The notes: generated by a model not told the origin, from the sequence alone. A DNA stretch of 64,000 nt from Corynebacterium sp. ACRQK (GCF_022345965.1 NZ_JAKRMU010000006.1:103601-167600); one strand, 5' to 3'; shown: positions 25,137-33,676, counted from the stretch's first letter. Numbers and translations are program-made.

Positions 25137-27873
25137 CGACAAGCCGTCCAAGAACCCGTTATCCCGCGGTGGGTCCGGAAATTCCGGCGCCGGCCGTGGC
25201 GGACAGCGGAAGCCGGGGAAACCGGGTAAGCCTGCACAAGGTAAGCCGGCACAGGGCCGGGGTGCTCAGCCAGGTAAGCGCCGTAGCGCCCAGGGGCGCC
25301 CAGCACAGGGGCAGCCAGGCAAGCCAGGCCAGTCAGACCAGCGTCGGGCTGCGCACGGCAAGCCGGCGCAAGGAAGGCCGGCACAGGGCCGGGGTGCTCA
25401 GCCGGGTAAGCGCCGCAGCGCCCAGGGACGTCCCGCACAGGGTCAGTCTGCCCAGGGACGCCCCGCTAAGGGTCGCCCGGTGAAGGGCCGTCCGTCGCAG
25501 GGCAAGCCGTCGCACGGCAGGCCCACGCAGGGTCGCGGCACCAAGCCGGTGAAGTTCGGAGGTTCCCGCCGGGTAGGAGCCGCAGCGGGAGCTGGGGCTG
25601 GTGCTGCGGGGGCGGCGGCGTCACAAAGAAAGAGGCCACAGAACAACGGCCAGAACGGGCCCAATAAGAATGGATCACAGACTCGCGTGAAAAAGAATGG
25701 ATCCCGATCCGTGGGCGACGGAAAGCTAAAGGCAAGGACGCGCAAGAAGCGCAGCTGGCGCGACAAGCGCACCCTGCGTAACTTCTTCGCAGGTCTGGCA
25801 GCCGTCATGGCGGTGCTGATTATCGTGCCGTTGGTGGCGTTCTTTACGGCGTATTCGGTGACGAAGGTGCCGGAGCCGGAAGAGCTGGTGAACAATCAGA
25901 TCTCCTACATTATGGCCAGCGATAACGACACCGAGCTGGCGCGCATCGTGCCGCCGGAAGGCAACCGTCAGAACGTCAAGATCGACGAAGTCCCGATGGC
26001 AGTTCGCCAGGCCGTGCTGGCTGCTGAGGACCGCGAGTTCTACAGCAACCCAGGCTTCTCCGTCTCCGGCTTCGCCCGCGCGGCGGTCGGCCAGGTGTTG
26101 GGCCGAGAAGGCGCCGGCGGTGGCTCGACCATTACTCAGCAGTACGTGAAGAACGCGCTGGTGGGCGACGAGTTTAGCCTGAGCCGTAAGGCCAAGGAGC
26201 TGGTTATCTCCGCGAAGATGGCCCGCGAATGGTCGAAGGACGAGATTCTCGAGGCCTACCTGAACACCATTTACTTCGGCCGCAATGCCTACGGCATCAG
26301 CGCGGCCTCTCACGCCTACTTCGACAAGGACGTCAAGGACCTCACCCCGGAGGAAGGCGCAGTGCTGGCCGCAACCATCCAGGCGCCCTCTGGCCTGGAT
26401 CCGTGGACCAACCGCGAGCGTGCGGAAGCACGCTGGAACTACGTGCTGGATGGCATGGTCAGCATCGACGCGATGAAGGAATCGGACCGGCGGAACGCCG
26501 TGTACCCGAAGGTGAAGGATCCGGCAGAAACTGCCGAAAGCACCCAAGCCGTGGGCACCAACGGCCTGATCAAGAGGAAGGTTATTGAAGAACTTGAACA
26601 GGCTGGCATCACCGAGGAACAGGTGAACACGGGTGGTCTGAAGATCACCACCACCATCGACGCGAAGATGCAGGCCGATGCGGTGGATGAGATCCACAAG
26701 AAGCTCGAGGGTCAACAGGAAGGCCTGCGCACGGCCGTGGTCTCGGTGGATCCGAAGACCGGTGGTGTGCGCTCCTGGTACGGCGGCGACAACCCGGTGG
26801 GCTTCGACTTCGCCGGAGCGGGCCTGCAGACCGGTTCTACGTTCAAGATCCTGGCGCTGGCCGCATACCTGGACCAGGGCGGCACCATCAATGACCAATT
26901 CGACTCCTCCCCCGTCATGACCGGTGACGCGCAGGTGAACAACGTCAGCGGCGCCAGCTGTGGCACATGCAGCATCGCCGAAGCTCTGAAACAGTCCCTG
27001 AACACCAGCTTCATCCGCTTGACCCAGTCGCTGAAGGGCGGCCCGCAGGACGTTGCCGACATGGCGCACCGCCTGGGCGTGGCCGAGGAGCTGCCGGGCG
27101 TGGGCAAGACTCTGCAGGAGGCAAACGGCAAGCCGGCAGAAGGCATCACGCTGGGCATGTATCAGTCCAGCCCACTGGACATGGCCACCGCTCTGGCAAC
27201 CCTGACCAACGGCGGCACCTACCACCGCCCGCACTTCGTGGAGAAGGTGGAGAACTCCAACGGCGACGTGCTGCTGGATAACACCAACGACGATGGCGAC
27301 CGAGTGGTTTCCGAGGAGGTCGCCAATGGCGTGATCCAGGCGATGCAGCCCATCGCGGCGTACTCCAACGGCAACACGCTGGCCGGTGGCCGTCCGTCGG
27401 CCGCGAAGTCCGGTACGGCTCAGCTGGGCGATACCGGCGAGAATAAGGACGCCTGGATGATTGGCTCTACCCCGCAGCTATCCACTGCCGTGTGGGTCGG
27501 TACCGCCGAGGGCAAGCCGATTCACAACAGCTACGGCGGCGTGATGTACGGCGCCGGCCTGCCCGCCCAGATCTGGAAGGGTGTGCTGGATCGCCAGCTG
27601 GAGGGCAAGGATGTCGAGCAGTTCAGCACCGGCGCAGCGGCCTCCGGTGGCGGTGGCTACGTCGGCGGCGGAGCTGCCCAGGGCGGCGACAGTGGTTACC
27701 AGGAGCAGGAACAGGCAGAGCCGGAAGCTCCGGAAGCTCCGGAAGCTTCGGAACCGGCTTCCCCGCCGGCGCCCGCGCCGCGCCCCGAGCCGCAGCGCCC
27801 GGCTCCTGGGGGTGGCAACCCACCGCAGAACAATGATCTACAAGACCTAATCGATGGAATCCTCAACCCATAG
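25129..27873 (+). CDS. ponA: Bifunctional penicillin-binding protein, PonA1 type
   Basis: 914 residues, class A PBP that polymerises and cross-links peptidoglycan. Residues 1-210 are a very basic Gly/Gln/Pro/Arg cytoplasmic region with repeats; a membrane helix is at ~218-243. The GT51 domain shows AAEDREFYSNPG (~297) and GGSTITQQYVKNAL (~330). The transpeptidase has STFK (~568; catalytic Ser), SLN (~623) and KSGT (~760). The C-terminus is Pro/Glu/Ala-rich and extracellular. The TTG start overlaps the upstream stop; the 3' end overlaps the GT87 gene by 20 nt. In-frame ASQRKRP (~165) comes from a dispersed-motif copy. Confidence 0.94.
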   Translation: MSSDKPSKNPLSRGGSGNSGAGRGGQRKPGKPGKPAQGKPAQGRGAQPGKRRSAQGRPAQGQPGKPGQSDQRRAAHGKPAQGRPAQGRGAQPGKRRSAQGRPAQGQSAQGRPAKGRPVKGRPSQGKPSHGRPTQGRGTKPVKFGGSRRVGAAAGAGAGAAGAAASQRKRPQNNGQNGPNKNGSQTRVKKNGSRSVGDGKLKARTRKKRSWRDKRTLRNFFAGLAAVMAVLIIVPLVAFFTAYSVTKVPEPEELVNNQISYIMASDNDTELARIVPPEGNRQNVKIDEVPMAVRQAVLAAEDREFYSNPGFSVSGFARAAVGQVLGREGAGGGSTITQQYVKNALVGDEFSLSRKAKELVISAKMAREWSKDEILEAYLNTIYFGRNAYGISAASHAYFDKDVKDLTPEEGAVLAATIQAPSGLDPWTNRERAEARWNYVLDGMVSIDAMKESDRRNAVYPKVKDPAETAESTQAVGTNGLIKRKVIEELEQAGITEEQVNTGGLKITTTIDAKMQADAVDEIHKKLEGQQEGLRTAVVSVDPKTGGVRSWYGGDNPVGFDFAGAGLQTGSTFKILALAAYLDQGGTINDQFDSSPVMTGDAQVNNVSGASCGTCSIAEALKQSLNTSFIRLTQSLKGGPQDVADMAHRLGVAEELPGVGKTLQEANGKPAEGITLGMYQSSPLDMATALATLTNGGTYHRPHFVEKVENSNGDVLLDNTNDDGDRVVSEEVANGVIQAMQPIAAYSNGNTLAGGRPSAAKSGTAQLGDTGENKDAWMIGSTPQLSTAVWVGTAEGKPIHNSYGGVMYGAGLPAQIWKGVLDRQLEGKDVEQFSTGAAASGGGGYVGGGAAQGGDSGYQEQEQAEPEAPEAPEASEPASPPAPAPRPEPQRPAPGGGNPPQNNDLQDLIDGILNP
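25233..25445 (+). repeat. Two ~81-bp direct repeats in the ponA 5' end
   Basis: The segments at about 25233-25314 and 25365-25445 are nearly identical (period 132 bp) and encode two copies of the block AQGRGAQPGKRRSAQGRPAQ. Likely to expand or contract by recombination, changing the length of the basic tail. Confidence 0.7.
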
Positions 27874-29476
27874 GAATCCGGCCGCGAGCCCGGGCGCGGA
27901 ACCGGCCGCGGGCCAGCGCGCAGACCAACGTGTGCTGCCCTCCCGCACCGAGCCGATGGCCCGCGGATTCATCCGCTTCATCGGCGGCCCACCCGGCGCC
28001 CACGCCCTTATCGGCCGGGCGAACTGGTGGACTCCCCTGCGCGTCCTGCTCGCCACCGCCGCCACCTTTCTAGTATTCGGTTGGCTGCAAAAGGCACAGT
28101 GCATCCGCACCGGCTTCGACGGCGATGGCAACCCCTTTGTGGACTGGTCCGGGAAGCGCCAGTTCACCTCCGCTTGCTATTCCGACACGGTCTCCCTGTA
28201 TGCCGGCCGCGGGCTGGATAACCTCGACTTCCCCTACTTCACCTCCTTCACCGACGACGGCGTCACGCGGTACATGGAATATCCCGTGCTGACCGGCCTG
28301 TACCAGTGGCTGATGGCCGCGATCGCGCGCCCAGTGGAGGCCGTGTGGAGTTTTCTCCCCCTGCCGCAGGCAGCGCCCGCCGCGATCTACTTCGGAGTCA
28401 ACACATTCTTCTTGGCCCTGTTCTGGCTGATCGCCACCGGACTGATGACGAAACTCACCGGCAACCGAGTGTGGGACACGCTGCTGATGGCGGCCTCTCC
28501 CCTGGTCATCGTCCACGCTTTCACCAACTTCGACCTGCTGACCTGCGCGGCGGCTGTCGCCATTTTCATTTTCTGGGCCAACCGGCGCCCTGGCTGGGCC
28601 GGCGTGGCCACGGGCGTGGGCGTGGCGCTGAAACTATGGCCGGCGTTCATCGGCGGCGCACTGATCCTGCTGTGCCTGCGCCAGCGCGTCTGGGTTCCGC
28701 TGGCGAAGCTGGTCAGCTGGACTTTCGCCAGCTGGCTGATCATCAACCTCCCGATCATGGTCTTCGCGCCGGAAGGCTGGTCGCAGTTCTTCAAGCTGAA
28801 CTCCGAACGCGGTTGGGAAGGCTCGACCATCTATGCCGTCATTGCTCACCTCTTGGGTAATGACGCCTGGAACGGCGTGTCTCCCACCCGGTCCGTTGAA
28901 GGCGCTGAAACTCTCAACCTGCTGACAGGCGTACTGCTGCTGATCGCACTTCTGGCTCTCGCCTGGCTGGTCATCGTCGCAGCGCCGCGCACTCCGCGGG
29001 TCGGCCAGGTGGCGTTCCTGGCCACGCTGGCCTTCATGATCACCAACAAGGTGTGGAGCCCGCAGTACTCCATCTGGCTGGTACCGCTGCTGGTGCTGGC
29101 TCTCCCCCGCTGGCGATTGGTCTTTGGCTGGGCGGCATTAGAGACTGTGTATTGGTACCTGCGCATGTGGCAGTTCCTGCCCGCGAACCAGGCGGCACCG
29201 CACTGGCTGGTTGATACCGTGACCATCGTCCGGCTCGGGCTGCTGGTGTTCATGGCGGTGCTGGTCATCCGGCAGATCATGGGCCGCAGCCCGGATCCGA
29301 TCCGCGAGGCCCACGGAGGCCGCGATCCTCTGGCCGGAGTGCTGGCCGAGGAACCGGCTGAGGTGCAGGATGGCGTGCCGGCCAACCAGACCGCGTGCGA
29401 GAACGGGAATGGTTCCGGCGGAGAAGTGGGCGTCAATAAGAAAGGCGCCGAGAAGAAAGAGAGCAACGATGGATAA
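27854..29476 (+). CDS. GT87-type membrane glycosyltransferase (Rv0051-like)
   Basis: 540 residues with about ten membrane helices. The large loop after the first helix (CIRTGFDGDGNPFVDWSG through YMEYPVLTGLYQ) and later KLWPAFIGGALILL and VWSPQYSIWLVPLLVLALP are typical of the DUF2029/GT87 group, polyprenyl-phosphate-sugar-dependent transferases. It is the counterpart of M. tuberculosis Rv0051, also next to ponA. The start overlaps ponA by 20 nt. A C-terminal cytoplasmic tail ends with GVNKKGAEKKES, written by a perfect copy of the dispersed motif. The sugar and acceptor are unknown. Confidence 0.8.
   Translation: MESSTHRNPAASPGAEPAAGQRADQRVLPSRTEPMARGFIRFIGGPPGAHALIGRANWWTPLRVLLATAATFLVFGWLQKAQCIRTGFDGDGNPFVDWSGKRQFTSACYSDTVSLYAGRGLDNLDFPYFTSFTDDGVTRYMEYPVLTGLYQWLMAAIARPVEAVWSFLPLPQAAPAAIYFGVNTFFLALFWLIATGLMTKLTGNRVWDTLLMAASPLVIVHAFTNFDLLTCAAAVAIFIFWANRRPGWAGVATGVGVALKLWPAFIGGALILLCLRQRVWVPLAKLVSWTFASWLIINLPIMVFAPEGWSQFFKLNSERGWEGSTIYAVIAHLLGNDAWNGVSPTRSVEGAETLNLLTGVLLLIALLALAWLVIVAAPRTPRVGQVAFLATLAFMITNKVWSPQYSIWLVPLLVLALPRWRLVFGWAALETVYWYLRMWQFLPANQAAPHWLVDTVTIVRLGLLVFMAVLVIRQIMGRSPDPIREAHGGRDPLAGVLAEEPAEVQDGVPANQTACENGNGSGGEVGVNKKGAEKKESNDG
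29428..29449 (+). repeat. Dispersed GGGCGTCAATAAGAAAG motif copy
   Basis: Full match, in frame as GVNKK in the extreme C-terminal tail of the GT87 protein. Confidence 0.6.
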
Positions 29477-29651
29477 CACGACGATAATCATCACCATGGC
29501 CAGTGTGCTGGTGGGATTCCTGTGCGTGGGTGGTAGCTTCGCGAGCTTCATGTACGGCAAGTCGAAAAAGCAGGTATGGACGCTTTTCAGCTTCGCCGTC
29601 TTGTTCTTGACCATCGTGCCGGTGGGGCTGGCAGTATTCGTCGCGGCGTAA
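29469..29651 (+). CDS. Small two-helix membrane protein
   Basis: 60 residues from ATG 29469. Two hydrophobic helices (IIITMASVLVGFLCVGGSFASF and LFSFAVLFLTIVPVGLAVFVAA) flank a basic loop KSKKQ. The ATG overlaps the GT87 stop by 8 nt (ATGGATAA), so it is probably translated by coupling. No known family; it may be a subunit or stabiliser of the GT87 protein. An upstream in-frame start exists but lies well inside the GT87 gene. Confidence 0.6.
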   Translation: MDNTTIIITMASVLVGFLCVGGSFASFMYGKSKKQVWTLFSFAVLFLTIVPVGLAVFVAA

Positions 29652-29744
29652 GAGCGTGCAGCGCGCGTGGGGGCTGCGCTTGGGGCGCGAGGGGGTCACA
29701 CGACTGGGCACTGCGGCCGCGCGAACGGGCATTTCTTAAAACGC

Positions 29745-29840
29745 GGGGCACCAGGTAGGCTGAGAGAGTTGCTGACGCAACGACCCTCCTGCCATGCCCA
29801 AAAGGGGTATGGCCGAAACACAAGACCATAGGAGGTGATG
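29745..29840 (+). promoter_or_regulatory. Structured rpsF leader, candidate S6:S18 autoregulatory element
   Basis: The leader holds a GTTGC/GCAAC hairpin (~29768-29781), then GCCATGCCC-AAAA-GGGGTATGGC (~29791-29813). TATGG of that hairpin could instead pair with CCATA just before the AGGAGG of rpsF, across a loop starting CCGAAAC. Two exclusive structures next to a ribosome site, with a CCG triplet, are what is known for S6:S18 ribosomal protein leaders. The match is structural reasoning, not a covariance search. Confidence 0.45.
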
Positions 29841-29846
29841 AGGTCC

Positions 29847-30134
29847 GTGCGTCAATACGAGATGATGATCATCATCGACCCTTCCCAGGATGAACGCACC
29901 GTTGCCCCGTCGCTGGACAAGTACTTGGATATTGTCCGCAAGGAAAACGGTTCCGTGGAAAAGGTTGATATCTGGGGCAAGCGTCGCCTCGAGTACCCGA
30001 TCAACAAGAAGGACGAGGGCATCTACGTTGTTCTCGACCTGAAGTGTGAGTCGGCTACCGTGCTGGAAATTGACCGCCTGCTCAACATCAACGACCAGAT
30101 CCTGCGCACCAAGGTGCTGCGGAAGGACCAGTAG
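29847..30134 (+). CDS. rpsF: 30S ribosomal protein S6
   Basis: 95 residues: MRQYEMMIIIDPSQDERTV at the start and LDLKCESATVLEIDRLLNINDQILRTKVL later, typical S6. GTG 29847 is chosen because it gives the usual actinobacterial N-terminus and sits 10 nt after AGGAGG (29830-29835); upstream GTG 29835 overlaps the ribosome-binding site. First gene of rpsF-ssb-rplI. There is no rpsR between ssb and rplI, as in other corynebacteria. Confidence 0.95.
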   Translation: MRQYEMMIIIDPSQDERTVAPSLDKYLDIVRKENGSVEKVDIWGKRRLEYPINKKDEGIYVVLDLKCESATVLEIDRLLNINDQILRTKVLRKDQ

Positions 30135-30216
30135 CTTTCACAGCTGCAGGCTCCGAACGGACTGTACAGGCACCTTTAAACCACTAACCTAAGCACTGTA
30201 ACCACTGAACCTTTTT

Positions 30217-30240
30217 GGGCTTCTATTCTTTTTGACGCCC
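30217..30240 (-). repeat. Dispersed GGGCGTCA motif copy between rpsF and ssb
   Basis: Minus strand GGGCGTCAAAAAGAATAGAA then GCCC: the terminal GGGC and GCCC can pair around an A-rich loop. On the plus strand it is a T-rich stretch 31 nt before the ssb ATG. Confidence 0.55.
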
Positions 30241-30271
30241 ACACGTCACCACACAACGTTAGGAAAGAAAC

Positions 30272-30892
30272 ATGGCACAGGGAGATACCCAAATCACCGT
30301 GGTCGGCAACATCGTTGCGGATCCGGAACTGCGCTACACCCCCAACGGGGCCGCAGTGGCTAACTTCCGCGTGGCCTCCACGCCCCGTCGCTACGACCAG
30401 CAGGCTGGTCAGTTCGTCGACGGCGAGCCGCTGTTTTTGACCTGCAACGTGTGGCGCCAACCAGCCGAGAACGTGGCAAACAGCCTGAACAAGGGTGACC
30501 GCGTGATCGTGACCGGCCGACTGCGCCAGCGTTCCTACGAGGATCGTAACGGCGAGCGCCGCACCGTCTTCGAGATTGAGGTGGAAGAGGTCGGCCCTTC
30601 GCTGCGCTTCGCTACCGCGGATATCAACAAGGCATACCGTGGCGGCGGCCAGGGCGGAAGCGCTGGTGGCAACGGCGGAGGCTTCGGCGGCGGTAATGCC
30701 GGCGGCTTCGGTGGCCAGGGCGGTTTCGGCGGGAACGCCGGCAACCAGGGTGGCCAGGGTAATCAGGGACAGAACAACCAGGGACAGAACAACCAGGGCT
30801 TCGGTGGCCACAATGCGGCCATGGATGACGACCCGTGGAACTCTGCCCCACAGTCCGGTTTTGGTGATGGCGACGACGAGCCGCCATTCTGA
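30272..30892 (+). CDS. ssb: Single-stranded DNA-binding protein
   Basis: 206 residues. An OB fold at 1-115 ([58 protein letters not shown]), then a Gly/Gln/Asn-rich linker and the acidic tip DDEPPF that recruits partner proteins. AGGAAAG lies 5 nt before the ATG. A run of T at 30927-30933 follows the stop, so weak termination before rplI is possible. Confidence 0.96.
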   Translation: MAQGDTQITVVGNIVADPELRYTPNGAAVANFRVASTPRRYDQQAGQFVDGEPLFLTCNVWRQPAENVANSLNKGDRVIVTGRLRQRSYEDRNGERRTVFEIEVEEVGPSLRFATADINKAYRGGGQGGSAGGNGGGFGGGNAGGFGGQGGFGGNAGNQGGQGNQGQNNQGQNNQGFGGHNAAMDDDPWNSAPQSGFGDGDDEPPF

Positions 30893-30975
30893 TCGGCTAG
30901 CTTACAAGCTGCTGGTCAGCGTTAAATTTTTTTGAACATAATTGGTCAAACCAAAGCACAACGAAAGGCTGGATC

Positions 30976-31428
30976 ATGAAGCTGATCCTCACCGCCAACG
31001 TTGACAAGCTCGGTGTCCCCGGCGACATCGTAGAGGTCAAGGCTGGCTACGGACGTAACTACCTGCTTCCGCGCGGCTACGCAATTGTTGCTACCCGCGG
31101 CGCTGAGAAGCAGATCGAAGGAATTAAGCGCGCGCAGGAAGCACGACAGATTCGCGACCTGGATCACGCACGCGAGGTTAAGGAAGAGCTGGAGAACCTG
31201 AGTGGCGTGACCGTTGCGGTCCGCACTGCAGAGACCGGCAAGATCTTCGGCTCTGTCACTGCAGATCACATTGTTGATGCAGTGAAGAAGGCCAACGGTC
31301 GTTCCCTGGATAAGCACAGCATCAAGCTGCGCAAGGGCGATGTTAAGGCAACCGGCGTTTACTCTGTGGACGTTCAGCTGCACGACGGCATCGTTGCATC
31401 CCTGAGCTTCGAGGTCGTTTCCGCGTAA
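30976..31428 (+). CDS. rplI: 50S ribosomal protein L9
   Basis: 150 residues. MKLILTANVDKLGVPGDIVEVKAGYGRNYLLPRGYA is the L9 signature; a central helix and a C-terminal 23S rRNA-binding domain (KIFGSVTADHIVDAV, HSIKLRKGDVKATGVYSVDVQLH) complete it. AAAGG is 8 nt before the ATG. The hairpin array and a factor-independent terminator lie downstream. Confidence 0.96.
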   Translation: MKLILTANVDKLGVPGDIVEVKAGYGRNYLLPRGYAIVATRGAEKQIEGIKRAQEARQIRDLDHAREVKEELENLSGVTVAVRTAETGKIFGSVTADHIVDAVKKANGRSLDKHSIKLRKGDVKATGVYSVDVQLHDGIVASLSFEVVSA

Positions 31429-31507
31429 CTTCGCCCGGCTTGGTCGGTGTTTCAGTTGGCTGGGCTTGGCTGGCAGTTCGGCTGGCCCGGCTTTAAAGCG
31501 AGCTCCT

Positions 31508-31621
31508 GCGACCTGTGACTAGACACCACAGGTCGCCTGATTCGTGCCTAGACAACACGGATCGGGTGCCGAGTGTTTGCCTAGTGTTAGGCGCACTGGT
31601 CGCGTGCTTAGACACCACGCG
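31508..31621 (+). ncRNA. Hairpin array with a shared nine-base TAGACA loop
   Basis: Three hairpins: H1 has a 10-bp perfect stem (31508-31517 with 31527-31536), H2 an 8-11 bp stem (31539-31546 with 31556-31563, one G-U in the inner 8), H4 a 6-bp stem (31601-31606 with 31616-31621). Stems differ in sequence, but the loops ACTAGACAC, CCTAGACAA and CTTAGACAC match, each closed by GTG/CAC. Between H2 and H4 is H3, GCCTA-GTGT-TAGGC. Different stems with a constant loop point to a selected RNA structure. It ends at the terminator at 31725. Confidence 0.5.
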
Positions 31622-31724
31622 GAGGAATTCACACCCAGGAGCTGCTAGAAAAGCCGCTGAGCTGCGAAGATGCGCGTGCGACTATAACGCACCAGAAAAC
31701 CTAACTTAGACAACAGCAGGAAGA

Positions 31725-31754
31725 GGCCCCACGCACGAATGCGTGGGGCCTTTT
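31725..31754 (+). terminator. Rho-independent terminator after rplI
   Basis: A perfect 11-bp stem (GGCCCCACGCA/TGCGTGGGGCC) with a CGAA tetraloop, followed by TTTT. It ends the rpsF-ssb-rplI transcript or the hairpin-array RNA. Confidence 0.9.
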
Positions 31755-31962
31755 CCGTTGCCCATCATGCCCAGCTGCCAGCGCCAGTAGCGCTGCTGGG
31801 CCGTGCTGCTGGGTGATACTACCTGGCCGGACTGCTGGGTCGTGCTGCTGGCAGCCCTGCCAGCGGCGCCAAGTGTCGGAAAAGTTGCACTTCTCAGGGC
31901 TAAATGTCGCTAGAACGGGAATACGCTGATTCCCGCGAGGCCCCAAGCGCCTGGCGCAGCGG
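31755..31962. other. Repeat-rich spacer before the monooxygenase stop
   Basis: No gene. GCCCAGC (31769-31775) pairs with GCTGGGC (31795-31801), with AGCGC/GCGCT inside, forming a hairpin that may end the minus-strand monooxygenase transcript. CTGCTGGG(C/T)CGTGCTGCTGG occurs twice (about 31793 and 31831). Confidence 0.4.
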
Positions 31963-33663
31963 CTAAACACGCAGCTCAGCGGCCCCTCCGCCACCCTCGC
32001 CAGCAGCCAGCGGAGCCGCCGCCTCCAGCGCATCCACGCCGAAGGCCATGTCGTGGGTATTATCCGCACTGGTGTAAGTGCGCCGCTCCTTGATGTAGTC
32101 GTGCTCCATCCGCCACGGATCGCCAGCGGCCTGACGCGGCAGAGTCCCCACGCTGCGCTGGATATAACCACTGGACATCTCCAGAAGTGGCAGGTCGGCG
32201 GGCTCTCCGTCGGGCAGGACCGGGCACGCCCACTGCTCGCCGCGCGAATCCATGTCCTTCCACAGCTGCACCAAATACCGCGAGGTCATGTCCGCACGCA
32301 GCGTCCACGACTGGTTTAAGTACCCAATGGTGTAGGAGAAGTTCGGTAGTCGATTAGCCATCATGGCACGATAAGCCACCAGAGATTCGGTGGGTACTGG
32401 TGCGCCATCGACTGAGAAGTTGGCGTCACCAAAAGCAAGAAGTTGTAGTCCCGTGGCGATTACCAAGACATCAGCCTGGATGTACCCGCCGGAGCGCAAC
32501 CGCACCCCGTCGGCGTCGACGCGCTCGATGTGGTCGGTGACAACCTTCGCACCGTCGCGCACGGCCTTGAAGAAATCGCCGCCGGGAGACTTGCAGACGC
32601 GCTGGTCCCACGGGCCGTACGGGGGAGTGAAGTTGCGGCGGACCTCGTCGGCGGGCAGGTATAGGCGGTTCCAGCCGCGGAACACGAGCTTCGCGATGCT
32701 GGGGAAGGTCTGGCAGAGGTGGTATTGCGCCATGTCGCGGCTGATGTGCAGGGTGCGCGCCAGGCGGTGGCCGAATTTGCCAGGCTCGGTGCTTAAGCCC
32801 AGGCCGACGAGGGAGCTGATCGTGTCGGTCTCCGGCAGCGGCGCAATGTAGGTGGGGGTGCGCTGCAGCATCGTCACGTCCGCACCCATCGCGTGCAGCG
32901 CCGGAACCAGCGTAATTGCCGTCGCACCGGAGCCGATTACCGTGACCTTCTTGCCGCGCACGTCCAGGTCGCGGGGCCATTGCTGTGGGTGCAGGGCGGT
33001 GCCTTCGAAGGTATTGACGCCCTCAATGTCCGCCGTGAACCCTTCAGCATGGCGGTAGTATCCGGTGGCGAAGTGGAGACGGCGCGTCCACGTGGTGATG
33101 GCCGGCTGCTCGGGGTTGGCGGAGACGCCAGACCCGGAGCCGTCGGTGCCTTCGGAGTTGGCGTGGCCGGGGCGACCGACGCGCATGGTGACCTCCCAGA
33201 GGCCGCTGTCGGTGTGGAAGTTCACGGATTCGACCCAGGTAGATAGTTGCAGGCGGTCGAGCATGCCGATTTCCTGGGCGGCTTCGCGGCAGTAGTCGCG
33301 GATCTGCTTGCCGGAGCCGAGGGTGCCCTTGTGTGGCCACTTCTTGAAGGGGAGGGAGAACGTGGCCATGTCGGAGTCCGAGCGGATGCCGGGGTATTGG
33401 AAGGTGGCCCAGGTTCCGCCGACGTCGTAGTTGGAGTCCACGGTGGCCCAGTTCCAGCCGGGGAAGTTTTTGTGTACGTGGTAGGCGAGGTCGATACCGG
33501 AGAGACCCGCCCCGACGATGAGGAGGTCGAGGGGGTGCTCGGCGGTAGCTTCTGTGAGCGCGGGGAGCGTTGACGCGGACGGGGACGCGGACAGGTTGGC
33601 TGATGGGGTGGTGGACGGGGCGGCTGAGGAGCTGGTGGTTGGGTCGGTGGGTGTGGAATTCAT
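31963..33663 (-). CDS. Flavin-containing (Baeyer-Villiger-type) monooxygenase
   Basis: 566 residues. The FAD Rossmann motif VGAGLSG is at ~50-56 and the NADPH motif VIGSGATA at ~237. FEGTALHPQQWP (~218) fits the class B fingerprint FxGxxxHxxxWP, so it is expected to insert one oxygen from O2 into a ketone or heteroatom substrate with NADPH. Substrate unknown. The ATG at 33663 is preferred because TACCGT ends 7 nt before it; a longer frame to 33843 adds a low-complexity leader. Divergent from dnaB, but no functional link is evident. Confidence 0.88.
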   Translation of the reverse strand: MNSTPTDPTTSSSAAPSTTPSANLSASPSASTLPALTEATAEHPLDLLIVGAGLSGIDLAYHVHKNFPGWNWATVDSNYDVGGTWATFQYPGIRSDSDMATFSLPFKKWPHKGTLGSGKQIRDYCREAAQEIGMLDRLQLSTWVESVNFHTDSGLWEVTMRVGRPGHANSEGTDGSGSGVSANPEQPAITTWTRRLHFATGYYRHAEGFTADIEGVNTFEGTALHPQQWPRDLDVRGKKVTVIGSGATAITLVPALHAMGADVTMLQRTPTYIAPLPETDTISSLVGLGLSTEPGKFGHRLARTLHISRDMAQYHLCQTFPSIAKLVFRGWNRLYLPADEVRRNFTPPYGPWDQRVCKSPGGDFFKAVRDGAKVVTDHIERVDADGVRLRSGGYIQADVLVIATGLQLLAFGDANFSVDGAPVPTESLVAYRAMMANRLPNFSYTIGYLNQSWTLRADMTSRYLVQLWKDMDSRGEQWACPVLPDGEPADLPLLEMSSGYIQRSVGTLPRQAAGDPWRMEHDYIKERRTYTSADNTHDMAFGVDALEAAAPLAAGEGGGGAAELRV

Positions 33664-33676
33664 GAGGCACACGGTA
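33664..33676 (-). promoter_or_regulatory. Leaderless-type -10 (TACCGT) for monooxygenase
   Basis: TACCGT at 33676-33671 on the minus strand, 7 nt before the ATG at 33663. Confidence 0.4.

Noticed and set aside
26022..26070. Loss of the usual His in the PonA GT51 motif (EDREFYSNPG)
   Set aside because: As far as I recall, mycobacterial PonA1 also lacks it, so this appears normal for the lineage.
25726..27234. Minus-strand open frame of 502 codons
   Set aside because: Antisense to the ponA catalytic domains.
29755..29800. TPP riboswitch before rpsF (CTGAGA present)
   Set aside because: Only CTGAGA matches; the GAACCTGA and second-stem elements of the thi-box are missing and the gene is ribosomal.
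31508..31621. CRISPR array in the repeated TAGACA region
   Set aside because: Repeated parts are only about 15 bp and irregularly spaced; no cas genes. The stems differ while the loops match, unlike CRISPR repeats.
31515..31709. Small protein with repeated CLDNT/CLDTT
   Set aside because: A 64-codon frame from a GTG exists, but the repeats are explained better by the hairpin loops, and there is no ribosome site or known family.
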